Of a stretch of 64,000 nucleotides of DNA, positions 1 through 9,734 are shown piece by piece; within the stretch, counting starts at the first letter, position 1; every line of letters starts with the position of its first letter. Where the stretch lies: NCBI RefSeq assembly GCF_902806685.2, contig NC_048537.1, forward strand, positions 11,678,720 to 11,742,719. The letters run 5' to 3'. The stretch comes from Maniola hyperantus (taxonomy: Eukaryota > Arthropoda > Insecta > Lepidoptera > Nymphalidae). Made by a program: the position numbers and the translations under genes. The notes beneath the pieces were generated by a model, which searched no databases, was not told the origin of the DNA, and saw only the letters and a list, made by a program, of their open reading frames with translations.

Positions 1-49
1 ACACAAATAAGATCCGTACCATCGTATACCTAAGAAATAACACTTTAAA

Positions 50-274
50 TTTTTAAAATTTCATGGCGGCCATTTTGAAATGTTTATTATTTGTTGTTAT
101 AGCGGCAATAGAAATATATATTCTTTGATAAACTCTCTACCTATTACGGTTCAGGAGCTACAACCCGCTGACAGATAGACGGACGGACGGATGGTCAGCG
201 GAGGCTTAGTTGTTACTAAGTCTCCGCTGTGCGGCTCCCGAATGGTACCATTTGGGTACCAACGGAACCCTAAA
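50..274 (+). repeat. Dispersed 'gccaagtgcgagtc ... cggaaccctaaaaa' repeat, 5'-truncated copy
   Basis: This copy carries the block tggcggccatttt, then gttatagcggcaatag, then a gacagatagacggacgg stretch, and ends cggaaccctaaaaa. The same order of blocks appears at 737-1005 and 58664-58915, so it is an interspersed family. The start with gccaagtgcgagtc is missing here. No terminal inverted repeat or target duplication was found, so its class is left open. Confidence 0.6.
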
Positions 275-275
275 A

Positions 276-736
276 ATTAACGCTTTCAATGAGACGACGC
301 GCTTTTTACTACAATAACAGTCCTTTTTGATGACGTTTGTTAGTAGTAAATATACAAAACATTTTTCTGAGTGCAATTCAAAATAATACTTTGAAGAAGC
401 TGACTTATTTTATTACAACTGTACTTCCCTGAAAAATGGATTTATCTTTTACGTAAAGCATTCAACAACACAAGACTTTCTATTTCCGCAAGATCCTTGT
501 CCCGCAGGATTTACTGTTGTATAAATGGGAAATTCTACATGCTTTTATCTGCAAAGTAGTTACATAGTTTCTCGGAAAGTAAAATATACTAATATCTACT
601 GTTATTGGAATTTGTGGAAGGGTCCAAATATACTTACCAAATATAATGTTCGTAAAATTTCTTCAAGTATGTCGAGTAAAAAACATTACATTAATCGACC
701 CAGAAATCTCGCAGAAATCGGTATTTATACATTTAA
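276..736. other. No recognisable feature
   Basis: AT-rich sequence with no coding signature, repeat relationship or RNA gene that I can support. A short reading frame starting at 525 runs into the downstream repeat and is best explained by chance. Confidence 0.5.
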
Positions 737-1005
737 AAAACCAATCAAGTGCGAGTCGGACTCGCTCACGAAGGGTTGCGTTCCATCGTAGAAGACCTAC
801 TTTTTTTAAAAATTTGTATGTGGCCATTTCGATATTTGGGTTTTTATTATTTTTTGTTATAGCGGCAAAGGAAAGTTTCAACTCTCTACTTATTTTTGTT
901 CATGAGATACAGCCCGCTGACAGACAAACGGACTCGACGGACAACGGAGGCTTATCAGGATCGGAGGACCCGAAGGAAAGGAAGAAGGAAACCCTGAATA
1001 AGCAA
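737..1005 (+). repeat. Dispersed 'gccaagtgcgagtc' repeat, diverged fuller copy
   Basis: It begins with aaccaatcaagtgcgagtc, followed by gactcgctcacgaagggttgc, the gttatagcggcaaag block and a gacagacaaacgg stretch. It shares its block order with the copies at 50-274 and 58664-58915. A 125-residue open frame across it has no domain content and is a by-product of the repeat. Confidence 0.65.
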
Positions 1006-1397
1006 ACTATAAATCCTAAGTAGCCACCGACACCTCATTGAAAATATACTATTCAAGCTTGGCGTAAAATTTACTTAAGCCAAGACAAACTCCAATTGCA
1101 ACACCTGCGTCTCCGAATTTAGATTAGTGCATCAGAAGTTCACAGCGGAGAAAAGGCAACTCTAAGTTTTCCTACTGAATCGTATAAATGTTAATGAATG
1201 CCAGACGACTCTAATGAGATTACCGTTCCCGTGAAATTGGATTCTCGTAGGACTTCTTTAATTTTCAGTCATCGCGAAAATTAGGTGGACCCGAGCGCGT
1301 GAAGATTATTATAAAATCCATTTCCTCATTGCCCCTTCAATTATTATATTGGATACGTACCTTCAAGTTAAGAGTGAATAGGCATCTTCTAGGCAAG

Positions 1398-1465
1398 CGC
1401 ACTCCATCTTAGGCTGCATCATCACTTGCCAGCAGTTCTGATTGCAGCCAAGCACTAGGCCGTAA
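1398..1465 (+). repeat. LINE 3'-end fragment ('ccatcttag.ctgcat' family)
   Basis: The string ctccatcttaggctgcatcatcact, followed by gattgcagccaagcactagg, matches the element at 36805-37035, which has ttccatcttagactgcat and gattgcagtaaaggg. In Lepidoptera this motif order is typical of the 3' end of a LINE, probably RTE-like. That class assignment is from memory. Confidence 0.45.
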
Positions 1466-1749
1466 AAAAATATTCAGTAGGTACGTTGGAATGATAATAT
1501 TTTATCAATCAGAAAATGCTAGTTGTGATGATGTTGTGATGTGTGCTTGATGATGTTGTACACTTGCTATTGGGATGTGTTCACAACCACAATAATTGGG
1601 AGAAACACTAACGTGTGACCTCAATTAACATTTTATGAGAGTATTTGGGCAGTAAAAGTCAAATTTATTAAAGTACGCTCTATAGATCTCAGACTGAGCA
1701 GCCATACGATGGCAAATGGAAGCAGCGAAAGTGTTTGTTTATTGGTTTA
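1466..1749. other. No recognisable feature
   Basis: AT-rich DNA with a low-complexity patch rich in tgatgatgttg around 1528-1560. Nothing else was recognised. Confidence 0.5.
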
Positions 1750-1970
1750 CTAGCTGATACCCGCGACTTCGTCTGCGTGGAATTAGGTTTTTTAAAAACC
1801 CCGTGGGAACTCTTATTTTCCGGGATAAAAGGTCTATGTCACTCTGCAGGTCTTTATCTATACCCATGCAAAAAATCACGTCAAACCGTTGCACCGTTGC
1901 GACGTGATTGAAGGACAAACCAACAAACCAACAAACAAGCACACTTTCGTATTTATAATAAGGGTACTGA
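1750..1970 (-). mobile_element. Non-autonomous Helitron-like element, family A, full length
   Basis: Read on the minus strand it starts TCAGTACCC and ends in a short hairpin (core gcggacgaagtcgc in family copies) followed by CTAG. It is flanked by A on the 5' side and T on the 3' side. A TC start, hairpin plus CTAG end and A/T insertion site are the hallmarks of Helitrons. The 221-bp body contains the cacgtcgcaacggtgcaacgg block shared by at least seven copies in this window. It encodes nothing. Confidence 0.75.
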
Positions 1971-1974
1971 TTGG

Positions 1975-2140
1975 TTTGTAGGTTTGTAATTCAATCACGC
2001 CGCGTTCAATCGACGCGATTTTTTTTGCACGGATACAGTTAAAGAAGTGGAAAGTGACACAGGCCAATTTTTTCCCGAAAAATCACAGATTTCCCACGGG
2101 ATTTTAAAGATCTAAATCTACGCAAATGAAGTTGCCAGCA
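1975..2140 (+). mobile_element. Helitron-like family A, degraded copy in opposite orientation
   Basis: The segments gtttgtaattcaatcacg, agtgacacaggc, cacgggattttaaag and atctaaatctacgc appear in family order on the plus strand. The terminal CTAG is lost. Together with the copy at 1750-1970 it forms a close, divergently oriented pair. Confidence 0.6.
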
Positions 2141-2162
2141 TTATGTGGCACTTAGCAGTATA

Positions 2163-2301
2163 CAAGTATGTTATCTGAAACATACACAAGCCTCAATCAG
2201 CCAGGGGAGGTAACGCACGTCATGAATTTCGCAGTAGGCTGGTGCATTACCTCGCCTATACACAACTTTGTATGCTCAGTAGAAACATACATATTTATGT
2301 A
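2163..2301. repeat. Possible fold-back MITE remnant
   Basis: An imperfect inverted repeat pairs ggggaggtaacgcac near 2200 with gtgcattacctcgcc near 2245. Weaker outer complementarity involves gtatgtt and aacatac. No target duplication could be defined. Confidence 0.4.
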
Positions 2302-2614
2302 GAAGGCACGAATTTTACCCGCTTAACATTTTTGCTTTATCTGTTTTTTCCATTCATCATCCACGGAGCTATGAATATTTAATTTACTTTGCATTTCCAT
2401 ACAACCAACTCTGAAAGATGCAAGAAAAGGAAAAAACAAAAACACGCAATAGCAAATAAAATGGGTAAACAGATAGCGACAGGGTTAAAGGCTTATGAAG
2501 TAGGTTCGCTGCTTTTTACAGCTCAAAAATATATTTTACGATTTTAAGTATTAATATTTTACTAATAAGGATTGCGATGATGCTTTTTACGTAACTTTCT
2601 TAAGACGTGCTCAC

Positions 2615-2785
2615 TGATGTGGCCGCTCTTATGCCAAAGTAAATAAAGGTTAGTTTATATTGTTATCTAGAAAGACGCTTTCGCATACTACGGCAAAACC
2701 AAAGTGCAGTATCTTTCTTGATACCAGCTCAAACTAAGCTTAACTTACTTTGGCATCAGGAAGATGATCGATGCGACCAGCATTC
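2615..2785. repeat. Fold-back MITE-like element
   Basis: The left arm contains atgccaaagtaaataaagg and ggttagttt. The right arm contains the reverse complement, with taagcttaacttactttggcat. The arms are about 60 bases with gaps around a short centre. It is non-coding and no clear target duplication was seen. Confidence 0.5.
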
Positions 2786-2884
2786 TTCGAGTTTTGTTGT
2801 CAGTAAACCAATTTAAAACGTATGTTAATGTCAACGCATGTCAATCGGTTGCGATTTTTAAGCAAAGTTGAGCCAAGTCGGTAA

Positions 2885-3154
2885 TGAGATATGTTGTGGC
2901 CGTATGGTAATAATTAAATGCGGCAACGGTGAAAGATGTTTATTGAGAGCCGACTTATGATCTACTCCCGCTTATGGACTAACAATAACAATAAATAAAT
3001 CTTACATACTATTGTTTAAATCTTATTGCTTAACTACCTAACCTACATAATTTTGCATCACCTCTCTTTCAATCCGATGTGCAGGCAACCTACTTTGATA
3101 TATTGAGGAGTTGCATTTTTATGTTACTTAAACTGACAATTCGTACATATTACA
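2885..3154 (-). repeat. LTR of the non-autonomous retrotransposon (3' LTR on minus strand)
   Basis: 270 bases, identical to 4873-5142 except G at 3085 where the other copy has T (5073). On the minus strand it carries AATAAA in the context ctctcaataaacatc, a likely polyadenylation signal. Confidence 0.93.
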
Positions 3155-4872
3155 ACTCCCCTGAAAATGTATGCGGTTACCCCTCCCCTTAAAAGAAAAA
3201 AAAATGTTAGACGCTACATCGAATCAGAAGAAAAGATGATGACAATCACAAAAATAAAATCTAAAATAAAATTAAATTATGTAAGGAAACATTTTTTTTA
3301 GTTACTTCCTGTGCTTAAAGTGCAATTTATCTTATCTCTTACTTCGTATGGGCATACTTTCAACTTTACTTATAAATAGAAAAATCGTAATCAAGTGCAC
3401 AGTCAAGGATTTAACTTTTACAAAAGTTTCGAAAAATCTCATCATAGTAAAATAATCTCAAAATAGCATCATAGGTATTAGATATGTATAAGCTGAGGTA
3501 TCGATTTCACAAATCGACTTCAAAAGATTCTTTGACCTATCAAATCGTCGTCATCATAAGTATACAGCTGTCGTATAGCATCGGCGTAAAACAGTAAATA
3601 TTAGGTTTCTATTCCATAACCCACAATATTACCTATTATTAAGTAAACATCTCAGGTATTTATATTTCCTGGACAGTCAAAATAAATCTATCCTAGTCTT
3701 CATCTTCCTTTCAAGTTACTTCTTCACATAATACAAATAAATAAACAAATCAACAAACGCGGCGCGTACTCTCCTAATAAATATTTAACATAACATGCTT
3801 GCAAGCATTTTTCATAAGACTTATAGTCTTCATCTAACTTATTTCTTTCAATAAGTATTTCAATAACATTCAACTTTTCATAAAAATTCTAGGTCTTTCA
3901 CTAACACCAGCGCGGTAGATAATGATCAAGAGTCTAGACAAATATATAGTTGAATGAGGAGGTACTAAATATGCGCAAAACATCGCGTCCAAACAAATAC
4001 ATAACAATCATCTTCGTACGTCAGTAAGTCTCAATCCCAAAATAAATAATTGTATATTTTATACCTAGCACTTCTACAGCCGAAGGGTGATCAAGTCTTT
4101 GGTTTGCAGAGTCCTAATTTGTCAAAGCCGGTATAGTCTTATATCGTCTAAACTAGCACGAAACTAGACGAAAAACGTCTGTAAGGAAAAAATTCTCCTT
4201 ATTTCATATTCATTTCCTTGTATTTGCAAATTGCATCTCGAGCAAAACCATTGTGTCGTATAACAATACAAAATGTTCGGGTACGCGTGTGTCGTTGACC
4301 ACGCGATGACACCGTTATAATTCTCCGAATTATTATATTTCGATTTTAACACCGAATATTTACGAAAGAAGTAAGCACCTACTTATTCATGTATTAATTA
4401 TCTATTATTATTTTAAACTATCCTACACACTATATAAAATCTTACAAATAAAGCACGAATGGAACTTATTAGTAGATAGTGGAGCAAGTTTTATTTATTT
4501 AAAAAAAATCCAATATTCTCCTAACCTATACGTACAAAATTAAATCGCAAGTAGGTACATTATTATCTAACTTCAAAGTTACAAATTAAATTATCTACCC
4601 AAAAAAAAAATTATAGTAGCTACCTACACATTCTACCTATTTGCCCATTACGAGAGATAAATTGCACTTACTTTAACTATTAGCGACGCATTTTATTAAT
4701 CTATTTCGTGACCGCCGTGTAGTCGCCGTCGTCGTCAGGGGTAGTTTTGGTCATCAGGTCCGGAGGTTTGGAGTCTTCGCCTCTTCTTTACTGCATCTTA
4801 ATGGGACGGGAAAACCCTGGACTCCTCGAACTGGGCCGGGAATACCCTGGACACATCCTGGCAGGGTCGCCA
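3155..4872 (-). other. Non-coding interior of the LTR element
   Basis: No long reading frame or retroviral-type domain is present. It is AT-rich except for 4710-4870, where two imperfect copies of cgggaataccctggac occur close to the primer-binding site, perhaps a structured leader or packaging region. Longer frames here, such as 4164-4352, have no recognisable content. Confidence 0.7.
4853..4872 (-). promoter_or_regulatory. tRNA primer-binding site of the LTR element
   Basis: Directly adjacent to the LTR, the minus strand reads TGGCGACCCTGCCAGG. The leading TGG is complementary to the CCA end of a tRNA. This site fixes the element's orientation as minus. Confidence 0.75.
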
Positions 4873-5142
4873 TGAGATATGTTGTGGCCGTATGGTAATA
4901 ATTAAATGCGGCAACGGTGAAAGATGTTTATTGAGAGCCGACTTATGATCTACTCCCGCTTATGGACTAACAATAACAATAAATAAATCTTACATACTAT
5001 TGTTTAAATCTTATTGCTTAACTACCTAACCTACATAATTTTGCATCACCTCTCTTTCAATCCGATGTGCAGTCAACCTACTTTGATATATTGAGGAGTT
5101 GCATTTTTATGTTACTTAAACTGACAATTCGTACATATTACA
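4873..5142 (-). repeat. LTR of the non-autonomous retrotransposon (5' LTR on minus strand)
   Basis: Second 270-base copy of the LTR. One mismatch against 2885-3154 implies recent insertion, because both LTRs are identical when the element inserts. Confidence 0.93.
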
Positions 5143-5394
5143 GTAACTGGACGGAGACCGACTTTAGAGGTCCAAAATTGACCTTTTTGTTAATTTGTGC
5201 CTCGGATTAGGCTGCACTTCACTCCGTTTACATGCACCGGCCCTTAGTAATCAAACGATAGGTTCCGCATCAGTCAGTTCCGTTAATTATGTTTTATAGA
5301 TGACTGATGGACCAGAAAATTATCTAGATATATACTGTCGTGTTGTGCAAACATTGGTCGTCGTTAGACGTGTCTTGTCACAGGACAATGTGGC

Positions 5395-5760
5395 AAAACT
5401 GTCAGCAAAAGCAAATGAAAGGGTTTTGCGACTCTCTGCAGACGTTTGTATTTGTAACTAAAACTACGGTAGCGAGAATCAATCAGGGTAATGGGGGTCC
5501 GTCCAAATCTGCTGGGATTAGTCGCGGCAAACTGTACCATGGAAATGGACTTTTCAATCACAATCCACCAATCCTTTGTTGTCTTGATCGAATGACTTTA
5601 TATATCACCCCGAATTTGTTTCTCCTTTTACGATTATAATATTGCGCTACACGATTGCCTCGTGAAACTTTAGGGTTTCAACTTCGTCCCATGAAAGGGA
5701 AATGTCAATTTGGTAGGGGTTTCCAAAAGATTTGCATCAGTCTCAACTTTCAAACCAATT
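5395..5760 (+). repeat. Unclassified dispersed repeat D, longest copy
   Basis: It contains agggtaatgggggtccgtcc, then ctgggattagtcgcggcaaactg and accatggaaatgg. These match 12840-13015 and 14440-14720. Its second half (cttgatcgaatgactttat, tttacgattataatattgcgc, attgcctcgtgaaact) matches 8565-8735. It is non-coding and too diverged for its ends to be placed. Confidence 0.55.
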
Positions 5761-5790
5761 TTGTCTTTTAAACGTCTTCCAAAAAAAAAG

Positions 5791-5868
5791 TACGTTACAG
5801 GTCGAGCTGGCAATCGGGATGGGGACGCCCCGCATACCCCGATTGCCATCTCGACCTATCGCGTACGT
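5791..5868. mobile_element. GC-rich fold-back MITE, copy 1 (short)
   Basis: Arms acaggtcgagctggcaatcggg and ccccgattgccatctcgacct are inverted around a short centre (gatggggacgccccgcata). This is a deleted version of the 150-bp family found at 24660, 34775, 45050 and 53080. Confidence 0.75.
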
Positions 5869-5884
5869 AATAATCAATCCAAAC

Positions 5885-6050
5885 TTACTAATTAATGTTA
5901 TAAATGCCAAAGCGTGTCTATCTGTCTGTATATGTCTGTATGCTAGCTTTTTAGGGCCCAACAGTTAGATGACATTTTGTACAGTTAGCTTATATCCCGG
6001 GAAGGACATAGGCTATTTTTTATCCCAAAGAGTGCCCACGGGAATTTTAA
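5885..6050 (+). mobile_element. Helitron-like family A relative, diverged
   Basis: It reads taatgttataaatgccaaagcgtgtct, then ggaaggacataggctat, then tgcccacgggaattttaaaat. This is the order of plus-oriented family A copies such as 42077-42282. The 3' hairpin and CTAG are missing. Confidence 0.55.
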
Positions 6051-6230
6051 AATTCATCATTTCATCAATCTAGTATCATATAATGATAATAGCAAGATTT
6101 AGTATTATCGGTTGAAACTGTTGTAGTAGTCAGATTTACTTACAAGTAAGCCGCAGTTAATTATGTACAGGTAGATTATCCTTTTTAAAATACTTTATAT
6201 CTCGAATTGGTAATAAATCAATAATAATTG

Positions 6231-6704
6231 GTTGATTAAACTTGGTTTTATTTGTAATTTTAGATATCCCGACTCTACATTTTGTAGTAAATATACCTAA
6301 CGTCTGCAAAATAGTGATGCAGAAATTGTTAGCTATATTTCGGATCGGTGCTCGGTTCCCAATAAATAATTAATTAACATCCACTCGAGATACCCACAGA
6401 GCAAATAAAGGTTTCTGTGTTTCACGCACTTCAGCTTTTATACCTACGACGTTCTGCATGCACAAACTAGTTGATTAAACTTGATTTTATTTTGTAATGT
6501 TAGAGATTCCGACTCATCAATTTGGAGTAAACAATATAATGTCTGTATTGTTTGCTGTAGGTAGGTATATTTAGGATCGGTGCTCGGTTTCCAATAAATA
6601 ATTAACGTCCATTCGACGTACCCACAGTTCAAATAAAGGTTTCTGTATTTCACACACTTCAGCTTTCACACCTAACTCGTTCTGCTTAGCATGCACAAAC
6701 TATT
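6231..6704 (+). repeat. Tandem dimer of a 239-bp unit
   Basis: Two head-to-tail copies (6231-6469 and 6470-6704) both contain gttgattaaactt near the start, gatcggtgctcggtt, ccaataaataatta, tacccacag and a closing gcatgcacaaacta. They are clearly similar but not identical, so the duplication is not recent. Confidence 0.8.
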
Positions 6705-7398
6705 GTGTAACACTAACGACTCCTGGCTGGCTTTGATTATATTGTGATAGTATTCTGTGTTTGTTTCATAATTTATCTACAGATCCAACGACCATACAAA
6801 CATCGTAGGCTCTGGCTTTAGTAGAACTCAAAGCTTTTACTGTATTCTATCTATCATGCGACAACTATTCGAGGTGTTGCATCTCCTGTACAAGACGATA
6901 TTGTGCACACTATCTACCAATATTATACGAATGCTTCGTATAAACATTTTCCTATTCTATTATTAACGTGACTTCTCTAAATATTTGAGATTTTAGTAAG
7001 TTTCAGCATGATAAAAATGTTCGTTTGCTACAACCTCTGGTAATAGGTAATAATAATACCTGAATTATGAAATATATTTCATGAAAACGAAAAACCTCTT
7101 CACAATAGAGCTGTTGGTTGGTAACTCATAAAATTAATTACTTGTATAATATAAGATGAACAAGCATTATACCTATTATTATACTCATTCAAGATTTTCA
7201 GAGAATTGTTACGTTGAAGGATAAAATACAACGTGAATAAAAAGCAAAGTAGAATTTAAAACATTGTTGTGGATATATTCTGGTTGATAATAAACTTACC
7301 TAATTGTTCGGAACCAGTGGTGAATTTTTTTGACGATTCAAAAGCCCTTGTAAAAGTTAATTTCAATGAAAATCTATTCTATTCTAAAATTTTATCAC
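6705..7398. other. No recognisable feature
   Basis: AT-rich unique-looking DNA. No repeat relationship or coding signal was recognised. Confidence 0.5.
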
Positions 7399-7702
7399 CA
7401 ATAGATACACATAAAAAGTCCAGATTCACTTATTGACTGACTCTTCAACGCCCAGTTTATAGGCCGTTGGACCTAGAACGCTGCAATTTTTTACAGAAGC
7501 TAGATAATAACAGGTATATAAATCAAAACTGAAGATGATCCCTTTAGGTATAATGTAGACCTAGAATAAGACTAAGTAGTAAATATAAAACTAAAAAAAT
7601 ATATGTATAAAGACTATGAAGATAAGATTTTTCAAAATATCAACGAGATAGGGAATAAAGATGATATAAATTTTTCCGAGTGAAACCACGCGCGGTTGCT
7701 AG
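7399..7702 (+). mobile_element. Probable diverged Helitron-like family B copy
   Basis: It has an attgactgactcttcaacgccc block early and ends with ccacgcgcggttgctagt, which fits the hairpin plus CTAG plus T ending of family B. The middle is heavily changed. Confidence 0.4.
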
Positions 7703-7899
7703 TAGTATTATAAAGTCAATTAATTTTAAGTCTAAAAAGTAGAACATGTAAATTAAAGGTGGTATAGTAGGTAACTACTATGTATTTAAAACGTCATTTA
7801 AAACTGCATTGTAACAAATGTTTCGTAATTAAAGAACACAATTTAAATTTAATTCCAGTCTGAATATACCGGTAATGAGTTTCGCTTTTTCAGAATACC

Positions 7900-8110
7900 A
7901 CTATGTTTTTACGACAGCAATTTGCACTTCATTTTCCAAGGGTCGAGCGGGCTCAGATTGACCGCGCATTTTTGTTCAAAACCGCGGCCACAATGAGAAC
8001 AATAGACCGCCCGCGCTGTAACAAACGCTGGACTTTGACTTCTTGTATTCCTCGTAAACCCTCTACGGTTCGTAGCTTTATACTACGTGACATACGCGCA
8101 TTACGTTTTT
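7900..8110. other. CpG-rich unique islet
   Basis: About 200 bases markedly richer in G+C and CpG than the flanks (cgagcgggctcagattgaccgcgc, ccgcggccac, gaccgcccgcgctg). A 69-residue frame lies across it on the plus strand, but I recognise no protein family. It could be a regulatory element, an untranslated exon or an old retroposed fragment. Confidence 0.35.
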
Positions 8111-8564
8111 AAACGATTTCAAAAAGAAAATGGTTCTCAACTCGACCCGTATGAATTTATTTTATCGTTGATTTCTTTGCCTAACTTTAGTTTTAACACT
8201 TAAACAGTCTTACTATATTAAGCAACTAACACCTGGATTTATATTTTCTTTAAAAAAAATAACGATGCTGTAACAAATATCATGATCATGAGGTAGGAGG
8301 TTATACCGTGCATCTTTTTATTGTGTAGGTACATATCTATTGAAATTTGTATCATCAGACCTCTCATATATAATGTAGGATTAGATTAATATTAACGTTT
8401 AACAAGCTTTCATATTCATGTTCGTGTAAAGTTTAGGATTAATGTTTTAATATATATTGTTAATGAAACCTACCAAGTTAGTAATACGTAGGTTATGAAT
8501 TATTATGTCGTCTCTTTTATTCAGAACTTTTTCGTATTAAATGTCAGCTTCTACGAAAACTTAC

Positions 8565-8735
8565 AGATTCCCTTGTCTTGATTGAATGCTTTTATCAATC
8601 GCTCCGCTGCTTTTCGCTTTTATGATTACAGCGCTCGCAGATTGCCTATATAAAACTTTGAGCTTTTAAATTTGCCCAATGAAAGGAAAATACAACTTTA
8701 TTTGGACGGATTTGCGCCTTAACTTCGAAAAAAAT
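8565..8735 (+). repeat. Unclassified dispersed repeat D, partial copy
   Basis: It carries cttgtcttgattgaatgctttta, ttttatgattacagcgctc, gattgcctatataaaact and cccaatgaaagg, matching 5570-5760 in order. Confidence 0.5.
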
Positions 8736-8810
8736 TATCTAAAAGGAACGTGGCCCATTTTTTCTTGGGAACTCAGACTGGCTCTGATGTCGTTTTTCAA
8801 GTTACCTTAT

Positions 8811-9003
8811 CTCTACTAATATAATAAAGAGGTAAAGTTTGTAAGTTTGTTTGTAAAAAAAATGTTTGCGAAAATTGTAATACCTACCCGTGTGACGCCA
8901 GGGCGGGCCGATAGTACGTGATAAACACGTTGGAGTAAATCTGTCATTTATAGTAGGGGACGGGCCAGCGTCGTAATATTTCCATGCAATTTGGTGATTA
9001 CCG
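8811..9003 (+). mobile_element. Helitron-like family C fragment
   Basis: It starts tctctactaatataataaagagg, followed by a gtttgtttgt stretch, as in the family C copies at 34979-36482. The 3' terminus is absent because the next MITE begins at 9006. Confidence 0.45.
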
Positions 9004-9005
9004 TA

Positions 9006-9165
9006 AGGCCGCGAATGCACCTGTAAGTTTCACTCACAAGTAGCTTACATGATTAACTTACGATAAATTTACTAATGTAAACACTTTTGAAAGTACATTT
9101 ATATGATGTCCATTAAGTACGTAACCTACTTACGTGAGTAAAACTTACAAGTGTAATCACGGCCT
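9006..9165. mobile_element. MITE with TA target duplication
   Basis: The ends are aggccgcgaatgcacctgtaag and its diverged inverted partner cttacaagtgtaatcacggcct. Inverted similarity continues for about 40 bases. TA lies on both sides (9004-9005 and 9166-9167). It is 160 bp and non-coding, and is probably moved by a TA-targeting transposase. Confidence 0.65.
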
Positions 9166-9321
9166 TATACGCAGTTAAATTATTATTTTATTTTTATTTT
9201 ATTTTTATTTTCCACACAAACAGAAAAAACACAATATTGGTTTCTTCGTGCTCGTAAGCGCTTGGCGGCTTGTCTGAGCACTGCACATTCCTCTGTAGTC
9301 TTATACTTACATACATACTAT

Positions 9322-9465
9322 CAGTGGCGTGCAGGTCATAGAGGCATAAAAGCACTGCTTACCTAGTTGAAATGCTATGTGCTCGTTTTTCATGATGACC
9401 TGTCATTAAATAGGTAGTTAGCTAACTAATGCTTACCCTAGGTTGAAACCCTGTGCACGCCACTG
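9322..9465. mobile_element. hAT-type MITE
   Basis: A 144-bp element with perfect 12-bp terminal inverted repeats (CAGTGGCGTGCA and TGCACGCCACTG), flanked by the perfect 8-bp duplication catactat (9314-9321 and 9466-9473). An 8-bp duplication with CAGTG-type ends is diagnostic of hAT transposons. It has no coding capacity and needs a hAT transposase from elsewhere. Confidence 0.88.
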
Positions 9466-9734
9466 CATACTATACATACTATTAATGTAGGTAGGTAGTT
9501 TTAAAATAAAATAATTATGTCCGCGTATACCAGCTTCAATTTCTGCATACGAGTTGGACCTCACCACGCCAAAATGTACCATGCCACACAGCATCGATCT
9601 CGATAAAATGACTTGACGGTATATAGCGATAAAAGTCATTCTCCCGAGACCAACGCAATGCGGCCCGGCTCACTTCGGCATAGCTCGGTCCAATATACTG
9701 GATAACGCGTATACAGGCTGCTTCAATTTGACAG

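Larger units (their letters stand above)
2885..5142 (-). mobile_element. Non-autonomous LTR retrotransposon (TRIM/LARD type)
   Basis: A 2258-bp unit is bounded by two 270-bp direct repeats (2885-3154 and 4873-5142) and flanked by the 4-bp duplication gtaa (2881-2884 and 5143-5146). On the minus strand the LTR begins TG and ends CA. The base pairs just inside the upstream LTR read TGGCGACCCTGCCAGG, a good primer-binding site that resembles those matching tRNA-Arg in other insect retrotransposons. The opposite end has purine-rich AAGGGGAGGGG and CAGGGGAGT before the downstream LTR. The 1.7-kb interior has no gag, protease, reverse transcriptase or integrase reading frame, so it would need enzymes from another element. 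Confidence 0.9.

Noticed and set aside
7903..8112. A 69-residue reading frame in a CpG-rich islet
   Set aside because: No recognised family, and the GC-rich composition alone lengthens open frames. Reported only as a compositional islet.
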